Positions 48,301 to 58,101 are shown, counted from the first letter of the stretch. The stretch: 64,000 bases of DNA from Tritrichomonas musculus (GCA_039105265.1 JAPFFF010000015.1:992001-1056000), one strand, 5' to 3'. Program-made: numbers and translations. The notes: generated from the sequence alone by a model not told the origin.

Positions 48301-50392
48301 CATCTCAAACCTATCGCTAAGCAAGAATGCATCCTGTATCAAGTATGCACTCGCATATAAGGAATTCAATCCAAATGCCGAATACTCCATACAGAATCCC
48401 ATTAACAAATTCAAACCAAACCTCGATTGGTGGCGATTCAAATGCGAGAACTACTATAACCAGGATGTCAAGCATAATCAATCTCATAAGGACAAACCCA
48501 GGAACCTCGATAAATGTGTTTGTGAGGAGCAATTCGATAAGTTCATGGAGATGTACAACAATCCAGATACAGGCAAGTGCCATCTCTGTGGTGAGCACTT
48601 CACATGGACCAATAAGCCCACTCTCGATAGAATCAATAATGATATCGGTCATGAACTCAGCAACTGTAAACTCGCTTGTGCGGAATGCAACAGACTTCGC
48701 AGCCGTGATGACCCCAATATAACCAAACTCCGAATTCAGCTGAAGAAGTACTGCAAGATGATGCATCTCCCAACGCTCATCAACGATGAACAGGAGTATT
48801 ACAGCTTACGGAACAACATCACAGGTGGTCTATCCAATGTCATGCACCGTGTCAACATCAAGGGTCATACCAAAATAAACCGCTTTAGATACAACGCCGT
48901 TGATCACAAGGTAATCTCATATGATACTCCACACACGATGACTCATATTGTTGGAGTCGATTTCAACAGCTTATACCCATCTGCATTCAGTTCAACCAAA
49001 CATGATGCCAATCCATATCACGGGGGAGTCATGTATATGCCAGGTTCCATGATGGAGCGATTCGAGGTGTACAAGGATGGTACCAAAAATATGAAGACCT
49101 ACAACTCATGCATGCATATCATCAACAGCCAGAAGCTCCGAAAGCATCCCAAATTCCTGTTCAAAGCGGAGGTCATGTTGAAATGCCCAATATCCAAAAT
49201 CAACTACTTCATCAATTTCCCACCTGTATTCCGCAATTTCGATATCACCAATGATGAGGCCACAATTGGTCCATATATGCACGACTACATGACTCGCAAT
49301 AAGCTCCCATCTGTTGACAAAACTGAACGGAAGCTGACCATGAGTGTTGATACAATGGGTACCTATCAGACATTCTCGAACTACTACCTCTGGTTCCTCC
49401 TCGACCATGGACTTGTCATCGAGGATATCAAGAGTCTCACCACATACGAGGCTCATCGCGGATTCAACCCATTCGTTAGTGAGTTCATGAAACGCCGTCA
49501 GGATATCATCTCTGGATCCGAGCATGGCAATGAGAAGTTCTACAAGATCAGCATGAATGGCTCATATGGGTACGATGGTATGAACACCGAGAAGTTCTCC
49601 AAAATCAAGATATGCTCACGCGATAAGACCTTCCAGAATATCATCTACGACAACTATGTCAGTGGCACCAAATTGAGTGATGACAACTATCTACTCCAGA
49701 TGAACCCAAAGAGCTTCAAATGCACGACATGCCTTCAGGAATCATTCTGGACTCTAGATAATGCCAAATTCTGGTATCTCACATTCATATACGACTTCAT
49801 GTACAAGTGCCTTGATGTGGAGCGATTCCATTTCATAGAGGGGGACACTGATAGTGCGTATTTTGCGGTTGCTGGTGATGACACCAAGGGGTCCGATCAA
49901 GAGTTCAAATACATCATCAAGAATAGGGCATTCTATGATGAGAACATATATAAGTTCATGCCGAATCCCAATATAAACACAATCGCTGATGAGAAGAAAA
50001 TACTGGGTCTCTGCATTGAGAAGTATGGTGAGAATATGATAGCGTTGGCCCCCAAGTGCTACACCATATTCAATAGTGGAGCTGTGACCAAGGCACTCAA
50101 ACTCAAGGGGGTCTCCCTCAAGAAGAACCATATCACAAGTGATGATTACAAGGACATCATCGACAATGGCGGTGTGAAGGTTGGCAAAAATATCAATCTG
50201 CAGATGATGCGCAAACTCTCAGCACCTCCAGGTATGACTTGCAATAACAAAATCAGTGAGATGTCCATGAGCAAGATCACGGTAAACAAGAATGCTCTCA
50301 CCGGGACTCACACCAAAATGATTGTCCTCGAGAACCAATCCTGTGCACCATTCATCCACGGACTCACATCAGGGGACTACACTATGATTTGA
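45347..50392 (+). CDS. Polinton protein-primed family B DNA polymerase with HNH-like insert
   Basis: 1681 aa. The N-terminal 700 residues include a duplicated 43-residue unit (DYFKHFDRGDYMVEDPID twice, about 172-255) and a region with paired CPKC-type cysteines near 635. The 3'-5' exonuclease motifs are YDFETVE (about 703), FGFNSSRFDSNLF and YNDNDVEM (about 962). Polymerase motifs are DFNSLYPSAF (about 1204), KISMNGSYGYDG (about 1398) and EGDTDSAYF (about 1498). Between exonuclease and polymerase, residues about 1076-1115 hold a zinc-knuckle nuclease-like module (CHLCG, PTLDRINND, LACAECN) of HNH/endonuclease VII type. It would replicate the element from a terminal protein primer. Its end overlaps the convergent fibre-like gene by 11 bases. 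Confidence 0.95.
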   Translation: MSRITNKNFGAIPSGTVKSYIDIVNTEFGGNIPTDTKYISQLSKLVRFLNDNSFAARTGFDTKATLKATDVDTFFEQLRIERLLDDNGYTNRLDSNTDEPIDVLQLKLERARQIQHNIAVAEDALQEAIQLIRDNNTEYPPILPPPTTHKMPIPYVKQPSYIKRLNDKLDSDYFKHFDRGDYMVEDPIDVLQHMNTQDRFHQQLRSERLAAVDKDYFKHFDRGDYMVEDPIDEHRRMMSQDRFHQQLRSERKVCSYFNKYYPEYLDRAEIQDIFRDRTKVTKLAHIIDDNASIDGIPKDPENNEIFEYLSEFGHEFTSEHTDFLFVNTPEDYDKAVEAWQKYAKYADSDYSERTDIDTHEPIYIYYFNSISSLNTIYDGLQLVYEREVKPFKIYFQLSGVFETPSAENTNAFQYTAREINWNNYKSATPIVVRDEQSLDIVKYYIESVLHSYETSTSGTKLILVGTISFTVSRMVKVSGPIKDLPPEIRNSKFIITDNADDNLCWYRFLAACLDDHLVDPKYSCKTKHRTQAAKKLLCEEHNIVYSTKPSQAAIDLLNNYPGTSIESMKASAEKHHLNVDIYEYLQDRKVYNLQDQWKYNSDNSFRKSALLYTQNRIIHIMYIRDAEKLTNIHICPKCGSYAHYGHQNMNRFKNHVKNCDGVFRKRFISNREPLPYCPHILSNPVYEYCLAYGLEWKPNIYYITYDFETVEQPVDTSIGSSTTINSRLIPLSVSSCVKSQSGCTTRHFSLRDSSEFIIKWIEWLFEQSKQVYHDKVQYMKSFINQPVDNLKTIDRNLNVITVFGFNSSRFDSNLFKEYLNYSSEGTTLWSVEPNSIIGTASSLKQFILKSPKYDTKLRFIDAQSFVAGGTLRQFGEDFGSSMACGVDFGGVENSSKGVFPYEAINTENYNEVLSKAEPFEYEAFYSYLNQKNPLTPDDYKLYLEDAKNYKTRWDYLLAYNDNDVEMMIKPIDNLIALNAQYNVDLISNLSLSKNASCIKYALAYKEFNPNAEYSIQNPINKFKPNLDWWRFKCENYYNQDVKHNQSHKDKPRNLDKCVCEEQFDKFMEMYNNPDTGKCHLCGEHFTWTNKPTLDRINNDIGHELSNCKLACAECNRLRSRDDPNITKLRIQLKKYCKMMHLPTLINDEQEYYSLRNNITGGLSNVMHRVNIKGHTKINRFRYNAVDHKVISYDTPHTMTHIVGVDFNSLYPSAFSSTKHDANPYHGGVMYMPGSMMERFEVYKDGTKNMKTYNSCMHIINSQKLRKHPKFLFKAEVMLKCPISKINYFINFPPVFRNFDITNDEATIGPYMHDYMTRNKLPSVDKTERKLTMSVDTMGTYQTFSNYYLWFLLDHGLVIEDIKSLTTYEAHRGFNPFVSEFMKRRQDIISGSEHGNEKFYKISMNGSYGYDGMNTEKFSKIKICSRDKTFQNIIYDNYVSGTKLSDDNYLLQMNPKSFKCTTCLQESFWTLDNAKFWYLTFIYDFMYKCLDVERFHFIEGDTDSAYFAVAGDDTKGSDQEFKYIIKNRAFYDENIYKFMPNPNINTIADEKKILGLCIEKYGENMIALAPKCYTIFNSGAVTKALKLKGVSLKKNHITSDDYKDIIDNGGVKVGKNINLQMMRKLSAPPGMTCNNKISEMSMSKITVNKNALTGTHTKMIVLENQSCAPFIHGLTSGDYTMI
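45861..46105 (+). repeat. 129-bp tandem duplication inside the polymerase gene
   Basis: ATTACTTCAAGCATTTCGAT begins at 45861 and again at 45990 with near identity for over 50 bases; the unit encodes 43 residues and keeps frame. Confidence 0.9.
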
Positions 50393-52717
50393 ATACGGCT
50401 AATGTGGATCCGTTGATGATACCAGTTATGATACCCACTGTCATACGATTTATTTTTGAGGTTATCGCGGTCTCACCAGTGAGTATCTTCAATTTGTTAT
50501 CAGCGTTATCGATGAATACCTCATCCCCAATGGAATAGCATGAGGAGTCCTCGACCTTAACCATGTAATCCCCATGAGTGGCGAATGTGATACAACCATT
50601 GGCTTCATCGATTCTCACGCATATACCAACATACTCCTTCCAGGTACCAGTGGTCTTCACACTACATATGCAATCAGTGGTGTCAGCTTCAGTGCTAGGG
50701 ACCCATTTCGAGTCCTCACGATGATATACCTTACCGGTCATATATACTGGAGCTCCAATGACGAAATCGGTGATGGTGTTAACCGATGACTCGATTGGGG
50801 AGTAGTGGGTGATGGTTGTGTTGGATTGTGCACCGTAAATAGCAGCCTTGAATGTTGCTAAATACCCTCGGGACATGATTTGTCTTGAATATAGTTGTCT
50901 AGCATCTAATAATTCCTGAGTAACTGTCCAGGGATATCCACCTATTGGGAAATTATATGTCAGGGGACTTCCTGATGATATATCAACAGTGTCTTCATAA
51001 TATAGTGGGAATTTGAAATTGTCGAAATACACAGTCCTCTGATGTAATACTATTACTATGTTATGGGGATTTCCATCTGTATCACGGAATAACACCCTTA
51101 TTTCCAAACATAGCGCATAATCACCTACTATATATTCCAGTTTAATCACATTACCTTCAAGTTTTAGATAATGAATTGATATTTCACCACCCTCTGTAAT
51201 CGGTCCGCAATCAATGGCACACCTTTTTATTAGCTGCTCATCTGTAACAGCATTCGACTTCAATGCATACTTCTCATCAGCCTGGGCACTGGTATAATAT
51301 GGTGTCAAGTCAACTGGTGCTGGGATATCTGTTGTGAGTGCATACTTGGTCATATCTGGTAAGTCCTGGGTTTTTGCATAGGCATGACCGTCTACATCAC
51401 ATGCATTCATAACACAAACTTTTGATCGAGTAATCTCCAATGCAGTTATTTCATTGTATTTGATGGTCGCTGTATCACTGTTTGCATCAATATCGAAATC
51501 TAACCATCGCTCCTTCGAGCTATCCAGTTGATTGCCAATGCTAAATATTCTGGTATTGCGAGAATGATTTGGTTTCATGACCATGAGAGGTGCATCACTA
51601 CATGTCTGATTGGCTCCACCCAATGTCAGGATGTTGTTTGGGTCTTTGATATAAACCTCTCCACTGATATCAGTGAAATACTCTTTTGGTATATCTGTTG
51701 TGAGTGCATACTTGGACATATCTGGCAAGTCCTGGGTCTTCGCGTATGGTTCCAAAGCTGTACTCAGTGTAGATCCATTAACCAAATCTGTGGGTATCTC
51801 TGGGATATCTGTTGTGAGTGCGTACTCACCTAAGTTCGGCTTCGCATACTTCATCAGGCAAGTCCTGGGTCTTCGCGTATGGTTCCAACGCAGCTCATCT
51901 TCATCGTAGAACTTCTCATCAGCCTGACCACTAGTATCATATGGTGTCAATCGACTGGTTCTGGGATATCCGTTTTGAGAGCATATCGTTCGGCCCAAAC
52001 ATCCAATGATTTAGTTATTGCCACGGATGATAATATATATGATGCTTGTGCTGATAGTGGTGTATCATCATTCATCAATTTCTGTTGAACTTCTTCTGTT
52101 GGTTCTTCATTCGGATTCAATTGCAACTCACTATTTTTGAGAACTGTGGGTATCTCAGGGAGGTCCTGGGTCTTCACGTACTCACTTAAGTTCGCAAGCT
52201 TCGCATACTCGGACATATCTGGTAAGTCCTGGGTCTTAGCGTACTCACTTAAGTTCGCAAGCTTCGCATATGGTTCCAAAGCTGTACTCAATGAATCACT
52301 CGTAACGATGTTCTCAGGGACCTCAGGTATTTCAGTAGATAGTGCACAGTTTTTGACGATGTAATCACGTAATTCCCCAATGGCATTCTCCACATCTGCA
52401 CTACTGGCATACGATTGCAAGTCCTTAGATAGCGCATACTTCAGCATCTCCGTATTGAAATCCTCGGTTTTCACATAGTCGAATAGCTGGGTTTGCAAAG
52501 CATATGACTCAAGGTCCTTGGCTAATGCATATTTTTCGAGATGCTCACCAACTGTACTCGTAATGAGTTCCTTGATTTGCTCCTGGTTGGGACCAGTTAT
52601 ATTCGAGCCATTGGACCCATTATGGCACATACATGCATACCTTTTGATGTATTCAATCAGTAACTCGTCGATAGTGGCCGCTTTTATTGAAAATCCACTC
52701 TGTTCTATACTGAACAT
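50382..52717 (-). CDS. Polinton fibre-like protein region
   Basis: Minus-strand coding region whose protein pieces contain many short repeats of the form YAKTQDLPDMSKYALTTDIP and variants, alternating with SLSTALEPYAK. Such pseudo-repeats build trimeric coiled or beta-spiral shafts in phage tail fibres and adenovirus-type fibres. Near the downstream end is a beta-rich globular part (ATHGDYMVKVEDSS, SIGDEVFIDN, TVGIITGIINGSTLAVFKS), plausible as a knob or chaperone-like domain. The upstream end starts with helical sequence (IEQSGFSIKAATIDELLIEY). As a fossil it appears broken about once. A receptor-binding role is inference. Confidence 0.6.
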
Positions 52718-52866
52718 TTCCTATACAATAAAGGTGTGATTACCGGTATACCCATCGGACCCCCTTTCGAGGAGGTGGATGGTGAATCAGAATCCCAAGC
52801 TGATGTCCAAAGAGATGCCAATTGCGAGTATGCAAATAATGACATTTTTTTACACCTAAAGTACTC

Positions 52867-54429
52867 ATGAGCTATAAATCTCCGAAGCGTCCAAATACTA
52901 AAAAGCAACCACCACCACCAGCAGCAGCACCACCAGCAGAGGTTAGCGATGATGATGATGATGATGGTAATGTCCAAGCACCAGGTACTGATGATAACAA
53001 CAACAATAGACAAACACGATATGAATATATTAGGACACCTGTCAAACACGTTAGTAAACCTAATCTAAAATTCACCCAACAAATACAAAAATCGCCATTC
53101 AAACCAATATCCAGATTCAATGAAGATAATGCATATGAATATGTTATGCAAGAGGTTGAACCACCAAGTGCTACCGTAGGTAGACGCAATGGCAAAGACT
53201 ATAAGAATGTCAAAGGTCATTTAGGCCAATTCGGCAATCTCTCACTCACAGGCGATTCAACAGATTTCAAGAAGAACTTCCTAGATATGATTATAAACGG
53301 CAATTTCCGGGTTAAGTACATTCCATCAGCTGCAGCACGTGATACCGCAAAGGAGTATTGTATGAACCACCTCGATGAAACTGGAGTTCCCAAGTACAGA
53401 TTATTACCAACCAATTCCAACGACCCATTAGGAAATCGTATTACAGACCTCAATGGTGACAAGGTTGATGATATCGTATTGGTTGACAAACGCGGCATTC
53501 CAGCTATTGTCAACGGATACAAATTAGTTCATGCATCACCCTATAAGAAGGCCTGGAAAACCATTTGTGATACAAAGGCTAAGCGTCAAGCCAAGCCATT
53601 CAATGTATGGCTCAAGGAGCAATTCGATAAGGATATTACCAAGGTCGATTGGGAGCGTGGTGAATATAAATTGACTAAATCCGAGGCATTGACTACTCTA
53701 GAAAAGGCATATGGTGAATCCGGTATTGGAAAGGCACGTATGAGCAAGCGCTTATCACCTAACAGCTATTGGGCATCCCTGTTCTCGTATATATGGAATG
53801 TATTCTGGGGCCAGGATAAACTTCAAGATTGGCTCGAACTCAAGAAGTTGACCAATTTCCTAGCCGTATGCAACGCCATATATATTTACTACTTCGACCT
53901 CCCTGCGAAAAGTACTATAGAGCAAAGGCATAATGACAAGTCATTCAACTACCCAAGCTGGTCCAATTGGAAGAGCACTCATAAGTCGGAGTATATGCAG
54001 ATGGTTGGTCCCATGTTCGACCAATGGATTAAACTCATTGACCAAGTAGCTGACCGCAAGACTGGTGCTCTAAAGGATGCGGAAATACCTGATGAAATTC
54101 TCGAAATGCTAGAACAGATTGAACAAATAGTATTCCTATGGGGATTTAATACCACTTTCGATGAGGGAACCGAACCTCGAACTGATGAGCAAGGCAAGCG
54201 AACACCTGCAGCATTTGAAAATCTACTTATGTACGTAAATGCCAGTTCTCCAATCGCGGTGAAGGAAGTTCGTGATTCATTTATTGACAACATCAACCAG
54301 TTGATTGACTATGAATTCTATGGAGCGAAAAGCGGATACCTTGAGATGAAAGCCAAAAATAAGGAGGCTAGGAATGCTAGGAAAGCGAGTGCAAGTCGAT
54401 TTGAAATCGTATATGGTGGTCGACAATAG
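52867..54429 (+). CDS. Polinton protein, unknown, 520 aa
   Basis: The N-terminus is Pro/Ala-rich then Asp-rich and disordered (residues 10-45). A folded part follows, with TDLNGDKVDDIVLVDKRGIP and NGYKLVHASPYKKAW at about 195-235, then an aromatic helical region (SYWASLFSYIWNVFWGQDK) and a Lys/Arg-rich end. I do not recognise the family. The D-x-NGD-x-x-DD pattern is calcium-loop-like. Transcribed divergently from the fibre-like region and convergent with the next gene, 7 bases away. A virion or terminal-protein role would be guesswork. Confidence 0.75.
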   Translation: MSYKSPKRPNTKKQPPPPAAAPPAEVSDDDDDDGNVQAPGTDDNNNNRQTRYEYIRTPVKHVSKPNLKFTQQIQKSPFKPISRFNEDNAYEYVMQEVEPPSATVGRRNGKDYKNVKGHLGQFGNLSLTGDSTDFKKNFLDMIINGNFRVKYIPSAAARDTAKEYCMNHLDETGVPKYRLLPTNSNDPLGNRITDLNGDKVDDIVLVDKRGIPAIVNGYKLVHASPYKKAWKTICDTKAKRQAKPFNVWLKEQFDKDITKVDWERGEYKLTKSEALTTLEKAYGESGIGKARMSKRLSPNSYWASLFSYIWNVFWGQDKLQDWLELKKLTNFLAVCNAIYIYYFDLPAKSTIEQRHNDKSFNYPSWSNWKSTHKSEYMQMVGPMFDQWIKLIDQVADRKTGALKDAEIPDEILEMLEQIEQIVFLWGFNTTFDEGTEPRTDEQGKRTPAAFENLLMYVNASSPIAVKEVRDSFIDNINQLIDYEFYGAKSGYLEMKAKNKEARNARKASASRFEIVYGGRQ

Positions 54430-54436
54430 GTATATA

Positions 54437-55924
54437 CTATTGCTTGAATCGGTCAAAGAAATTCTCACGCTTTTGGCTGGGTTTGGATATTATTTTTGCA
54501 TTGCGTTTATGCCTACGAGGTGGTTGGGGTTCACTTGTGGTCGGTAATGGAGTTGCCTCTGGATCCCCCTCTTCCTCATATTGCGAACTCAGTTCCTGCT
54601 CACTATATTCATCACTGCGCTCAGGCGGCATTTCATACTCAAATGTGGTGTCCATGGTATTACCCTTGAATTGGGGTGTGAATTTCTCCCGATATGGTTT
54701 AAATGATTTACCGAATTTCACCGAACTGGAATGCTTTGTAGATGATACCCTAGATGATACCCTAGATGAACGCTTAGGTGTTCTAGTATTGGAGTTGTCT
54801 TGAGATTCATATGAGTACTGTTCCTGATCCCGAGTTCTATCTCTAAGCCCTCTCTGTGAATCTACTTCATCCCCGGAGGTGCTGAGAGCTGTCGCATCAT
54901 CACTGGAATACTCATCCCCAGAGATGTTGAGAGGTTGTGCCGGATGTCCCTGTGATTGCTGTTGCGAATGTTTCAGCTTACGTCGTATATCAGTCATTGC
55001 GCGTTTCCCAACTCGATATTCTTGTAATGAACCATTTGTTTTTCGAGCAACAACGGATGTCGTCCCTGGTCTCCTATCGGTGGACATATATACCCCATTT
55101 GGACTGACCTTTGGCTGATTTCGCACCTCATTATCCCTATATTCAGCTTCACGTGGGTCATATGGATTTTGCTCATGATCGCTACTCTCACTAGCTTCAT
55201 CACTCCTATCACTCCTAACCTCATCCCCAAAGGGGTTGAGAGCTGTCGCATCATCACTGCTGTACTCATTGGATATAAGCTTTTTCCGAGGGTGATATGT
55301 TGTGTGCTTGTGATACCAATCCTTAGTCCTCCGCTTGAATGGGGAAGTCTCATCATTGACCATAATCCTTTTACGAGGTGGGGTTCTACCAAAAACCGCA
55401 TCACTTGTGAATGAAAATTGTATGGGTTTTGGACCCCTATCGGGCTGAGCTGTCTGATTCACCTGGAATAGCGGAAGTTGTTCAAAGCAATATATGGCTG
55501 GTAACAGTAATGGGTTTGAATAAACCGATATCTCGAACCCTATAGGGTGATCCCCAGGTGATTTAGTTGTGTTTGCAAGGACTGTATCCTTGAAATATTT
55601 CCTGGGGTAGGCTATATATGAATTTGCTCTGAGCCTATTATTGGGTCCCTGAACCAGGATCATGCAATAATCATTCACCGATGCCACGAATTTGGATCTC
55701 CAGATGTATGTAGGGACCTCTTCATGCGAATTCATTGTGAATGTGGCTCCGACCTTATCAATCGTATAGTCATGAACGACTGGTGGTGGAACTAAGTCAC
55801 GTGGGAAATATAGTTTGGTAACCTTATCAACATCGAGGTACACAGCTGATAAGTATTTTGAGTACGGCAATTCGCGATATTGACCTGGTTTCAACGTATA
55901 AACATCAAGGTATTCATCCTGCAT
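54437..55924 (-). CDS. Polinton protein, unknown, 495 aa, low-complexity C-terminus
   Basis: The first 180 residues look beta-rich and folded (YLDVYTLKPGQYRELPYSKY, KLYFPRDLVPPPVVHDYTID, YCMILVQGPNNRLRANSYIA), which would fit a minor capsid or penton-like jelly roll, but no homologue is recognised. The rest is highly charged and Ser-rich, with an internally repeated NEYSSDDATALNPFGDEV / DEYSSDDATALSTSGDEV segment and many RS or SR pairs. Upstream motif ATTTTTGGGTAAATG at the start. Confidence 0.75.
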   Translation of the reverse strand: MQDEYLDVYTLKPGQYRELPYSKYLSAVYLDVDKVTKLYFPRDLVPPPVVHDYTIDKVGATFTMNSHEEVPTYIWRSKFVASVNDYCMILVQGPNNRLRANSYIAYPRKYFKDTVLANTTKSPGDHPIGFEISVYSNPLLLPAIYCFEQLPLFQVNQTAQPDRGPKPIQFSFTSDAVFGRTPPRKRIMVNDETSPFKRRTKDWYHKHTTYHPRKKLISNEYSSDDATALNPFGDEVRSDRSDEASESSDHEQNPYDPREAEYRDNEVRNQPKVSPNGVYMSTDRRPGTTSVVARKTNGSLQEYRVGKRAMTDIRRKLKHSQQQSQGHPAQPLNISGDEYSSDDATALSTSGDEVDSQRGLRDRTRDQEQYSYESQDNSNTRTPKRSSRVSSRVSSTKHSSSVKFGKSFKPYREKFTPQFKGNTMDTTFEYEMPPERSDEYSEQELSSQYEEEGDPEATPLPTTSEPQPPRRHKRNAKIISKPSQKRENFFDRFKQ

Positions 55925-55930
55925 TTACCC

Positions 55931-55936
55931 AAAAAT
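55931..55936 (-). promoter_or_regulatory. Polinton ATTTTT upstream motif
   Basis: Minus-strand ATTTTT 6 bases before the start at 55924. Confidence 0.5.
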
Positions 55937-55962
55937 AAACTCCTATATGGGCCATACGGTGG

Positions 55963-56295
55963 TCAATAGATTAGCAAGCACGATAGCACGAATGCATCGG
56001 GTTTTATCTCATTACCATACAGGTCTGTGAACCATATTTTGAAATCCCGCTTGGTCCTGTTGAGCATCTCATACTTGCGATACTTGGTTTGCCGTCGGTT
56101 GGCTAGCATTATGAAGTGGTCACAGTATGGGTCGAATTCGACAATATCCGAGTGTACCATCAAATCGCCGATGATGGTCTTATTCACGATAGCTCCCACA
56201 TACTGCACTACGATGTACTTCTTATTGCGACTATATATGAAGTCCTCAGGTAGCTTAAACTCGGTGGTCTGTGTATGGAAATAGCGCTTTGGCAT
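55963..56295 (-). CDS. Polinton small protein, unknown, 110 aa
   Basis: Beta-rich and basic (KYIVVQYVGAIVNKTIIGDL; RDFKIWFTDLYGNEIKPDAF). The final FTDLYGNEI...FVLSCLL pattern resembles the C-terminal edge of small jelly-roll proteins, only an impression. It starts 3 bases after the integrase stop on the same strand, so the two may share a transcript. Confidence 0.65.
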   Translation of the reverse strand: MPKRYFHTQTTEFKLPEDFIYSRNKKYIVVQYVGAIVNKTIIGDLMVHSDIVEFDPYCDHFIMLANRRQTKYRKYEMLNRTKRDFKIWFTDLYGNEIKPDAFVLSCLLIY

Positions 56296-56298
56296 TTA

Positions 56299-57546
56299 TT
56301 AGACAGCAAAGTACTGCTTATAGGCTTCACCTAGTGATCCATAATCTAGTGCCACGAGTCGGGTGTACATGATGGGGACAGTTATGGTAGCTCGCTCATC
56401 ATCCGTCATAGGCTTTCGACCAGTTTTGGTTTTGGTACCATTAGTGTCATCCCTGGTATACGGTACATAGAACGCAGTTCCTGCTTGCTTATCATCATTC
56501 AACTGGAATCTACGATATGGGTTCAGCAGTTTGCATTCGACATTCCCATTATGGTATCTAATGAATTCGGCAATCTCATTGAACACACGCCTCTGCTTCT
56601 CATGCTTCTTCACAGTTTTGGATGTATCGTAATGGACCAATATGATATTGCCCTTGCGATAGCTCAGTAGACCATCCATTTGCATACTATTTTTGACTCG
56701 CCGTAGCTTCCGTTGGCAATCCCTGATGTATCTCCATTCCAAGTCAGGGTTGTGCTGCATTTGATTGGGTGTGTAGTATATCCACTTGGGCTCCCTTGCT
56801 AGATACGGGTCATATGGGATTCCATCATCTCGGTAATTGGGATTGGGCATTCGTAGGGACCGATGTGGTGTGTTGTTATAGAAGTGGACCATCTGTTGCA
56901 TCAGGAATGGGTCTCCAATCCGACGATTATCTAGACCGAATGCATTGCGGAGTGTCCTAATGGTTGCATCAACGATTTTGTGAGCGTTGTTGTGTTTGGA
57001 TTTATCGACAATCACTGCATTGCGGTCAATCAACACATTTTTGGTACCTGCATATGCATTTTTGTCTGGACTTCCGTAGGGGATTATATCAAGCACTTTG
57101 AGTAGGTTATTCTCACCGTCGCATTTGATGGTATTGAATTTGAAGTCATCATATTTCTCGAGAATGATCTTGGCATATGCAGCCTTGATGGTATCAGCTA
57201 GTCTGTCCTTAAGAGGTTCCACGATTAGGTACCGCGTGTTGACATTCACCATGATGAGGTAAATGGTTTCATGGGATACCACGGACTCGGTTCCATCAGC
57301 CCTTGTAGCGTACTTCACAAACATCAAATCGACTTCCCAGCATCCGGGTTCCAATGAGAAATCCGGTTTTGAATAGGGACTGCATGATTTCAATTTGAAG
57401 TCCTTCACGAATGGCTCATGATGAGATTCTGGGTTGACGATGAACTGCGATGGGTCCAGTTTCGATATCTTGGATTTGAATGGGTACTTGAGCAGCGAAT
57501 TGTACTCCTTATCGAATAGCTTGAACGATTTCCTGTTGTCAGACAT
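56299..57546 (-). CDS. Polinton rve-type integrase
   Basis: 415 aa. The core is a retroviral-integrase-like RNase H fold: PGCWEVDLMFV (about 80), a strand with ETIYLIMVNVNTRYLIVEPL, FNTIKCDGENNLL (about 148) and the helix HNNAHKIVDATIRTLRNAF followed by FYNNTPHRSL, all typical of Polinton integrases. The C-terminal part (GNIILVHYDTSKT onward) looks like an SH3/chromo-type DNA-binding tail. It would insert the element with a short target duplication. The start has the motif ATTTTTGCCCATTAAATG. Confidence 0.93.
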   Translation of the reverse strand: MSDNRKSFKLFDKEYNSLLKYPFKSKISKLDPSQFIVNPESHHEPFVKDFKLKSCSPYSKPDFSLEPGCWEVDLMFVKYATRADGTESVVSHETIYLIMVNVNTRYLIVEPLKDRLADTIKAAYAKIILEKYDDFKFNTIKCDGENNLLKVLDIIPYGSPDKNAYAGTKNVLIDRNAVIVDKSKHNNAHKIVDATIRTLRNAFGLDNRRIGDPFLMQQMVHFYNNTPHRSLRMPNPNYRDDGIPYDPYLAREPKWIYYTPNQMQHNPDLEWRYIRDCQRKLRRVKNSMQMDGLLSYRKGNIILVHYDTSKTVKKHEKQRRVFNEIAEFIRYHNGNVECKLLNPYRRFQLNDDKQAGTAFYVPYTRDDTNGTKTKTGRKPMTDDERATITVPIMYTRLVALDYGSLGEAYKQYFAV

Positions 57547-57555
57547 TTAATGGGC

Positions 57556-57561
57556 AAAAAT
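57556..57561 (-). promoter_or_regulatory. Polinton ATTTTT upstream motif
   Basis: Minus-strand ATTTTT 9 bases before the integrase start at 57546. Confidence 0.5.
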
Positions 57562-57604
57562 AGTGGTTCCAATAGGTCTATGGGATTCCCGGTTGACCCC
57601 ATAT

Positions 57605-57838
57605 TTAGTGGTTATCGCTTGATAATTCAGCGAGCTCATTCTCGAGTTTGGCGACCTTCTCCTTCAGACTATTGATGTCCTCAATCAGTGATTCACGAAC
57701 GGCTAGTCCATTGCTACCCAGCATACCCCCTTTGATGTTATTGAGGTGGCCCTTATACATATAGCACTTCTCCTTGAGATCATGCTTGATGCGCTTCAGC
57801 TCTGGAATCTCCTTCTTGTATTCACCCAATTCAGTCAT
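57605..57838 (-). CDS. Polinton small coiled-coil protein, 77 aa
   Basis: Two coiled-coil helices (EYKKEIPELKRIKHDLKEKC and INSLKEKVAKLENELAELSS) joined by a Gly-rich turn (GGMLGSNG). Start context CTTTTTTTGCGCATCTAAATG. Unknown role; possibly an oligomerising virion or regulatory factor. Confidence 0.6.
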   Translation of the reverse strand: MTELGEYKKEIPELKRIKHDLKEKCYMYKGHLNNIKGGMLGSNGLAVRESLIEDINSLKEKVAKLENELAELSSDNH

Positions 57839-57873
57839 TTAGATGCGCAAAAAAAGTGTTTTTTCAGGATTAA

Positions 57874-58101
57874 ATGTCATATGAGGAACGCCGCGTATTA
57901 AGAGATTCAAATGGGCTCACGTACTTCAATCACCTGGAACGTCACATGCGAAATAGGCGAACCATTAGTTGTACCAAACCCACAGTCCAAAAATATGACG
58001 ATAAGGGGAGTATTGTGCATGACCCAATCATCAAATCAACCTCATCAACAGTACACCACTCACTCAATCACCAGGTAATCCCAAATAACTCCAAGATCTA
58101 A
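57874..58101 (+). CDS. Possible Polinton small basic protein, 75 aa
   Basis: Starts MSYEERRVLRDSNG after GTTTTTTCAGGATTAA. Basic, His/Ser/Thr-rich; unrecognised. The stop TAA overlaps the TAG of the convergent gene, as in other tightly packed pairs here. Confidence 0.5.
   Translation: MSYEERRVLRDSNGLTYFNHLERHMRNRRTISCTKPTVQKYDDKGSIVHDPIIKSTSSTVHHSLNHQVIPNNSKI

Noticed and set aside
48327-48766. Overlapping frames on both strands inside the polymerase gene
   Set aside because: They lie over the HNH-like and polymerase coding sequence, whose motifs are intact; shadows.
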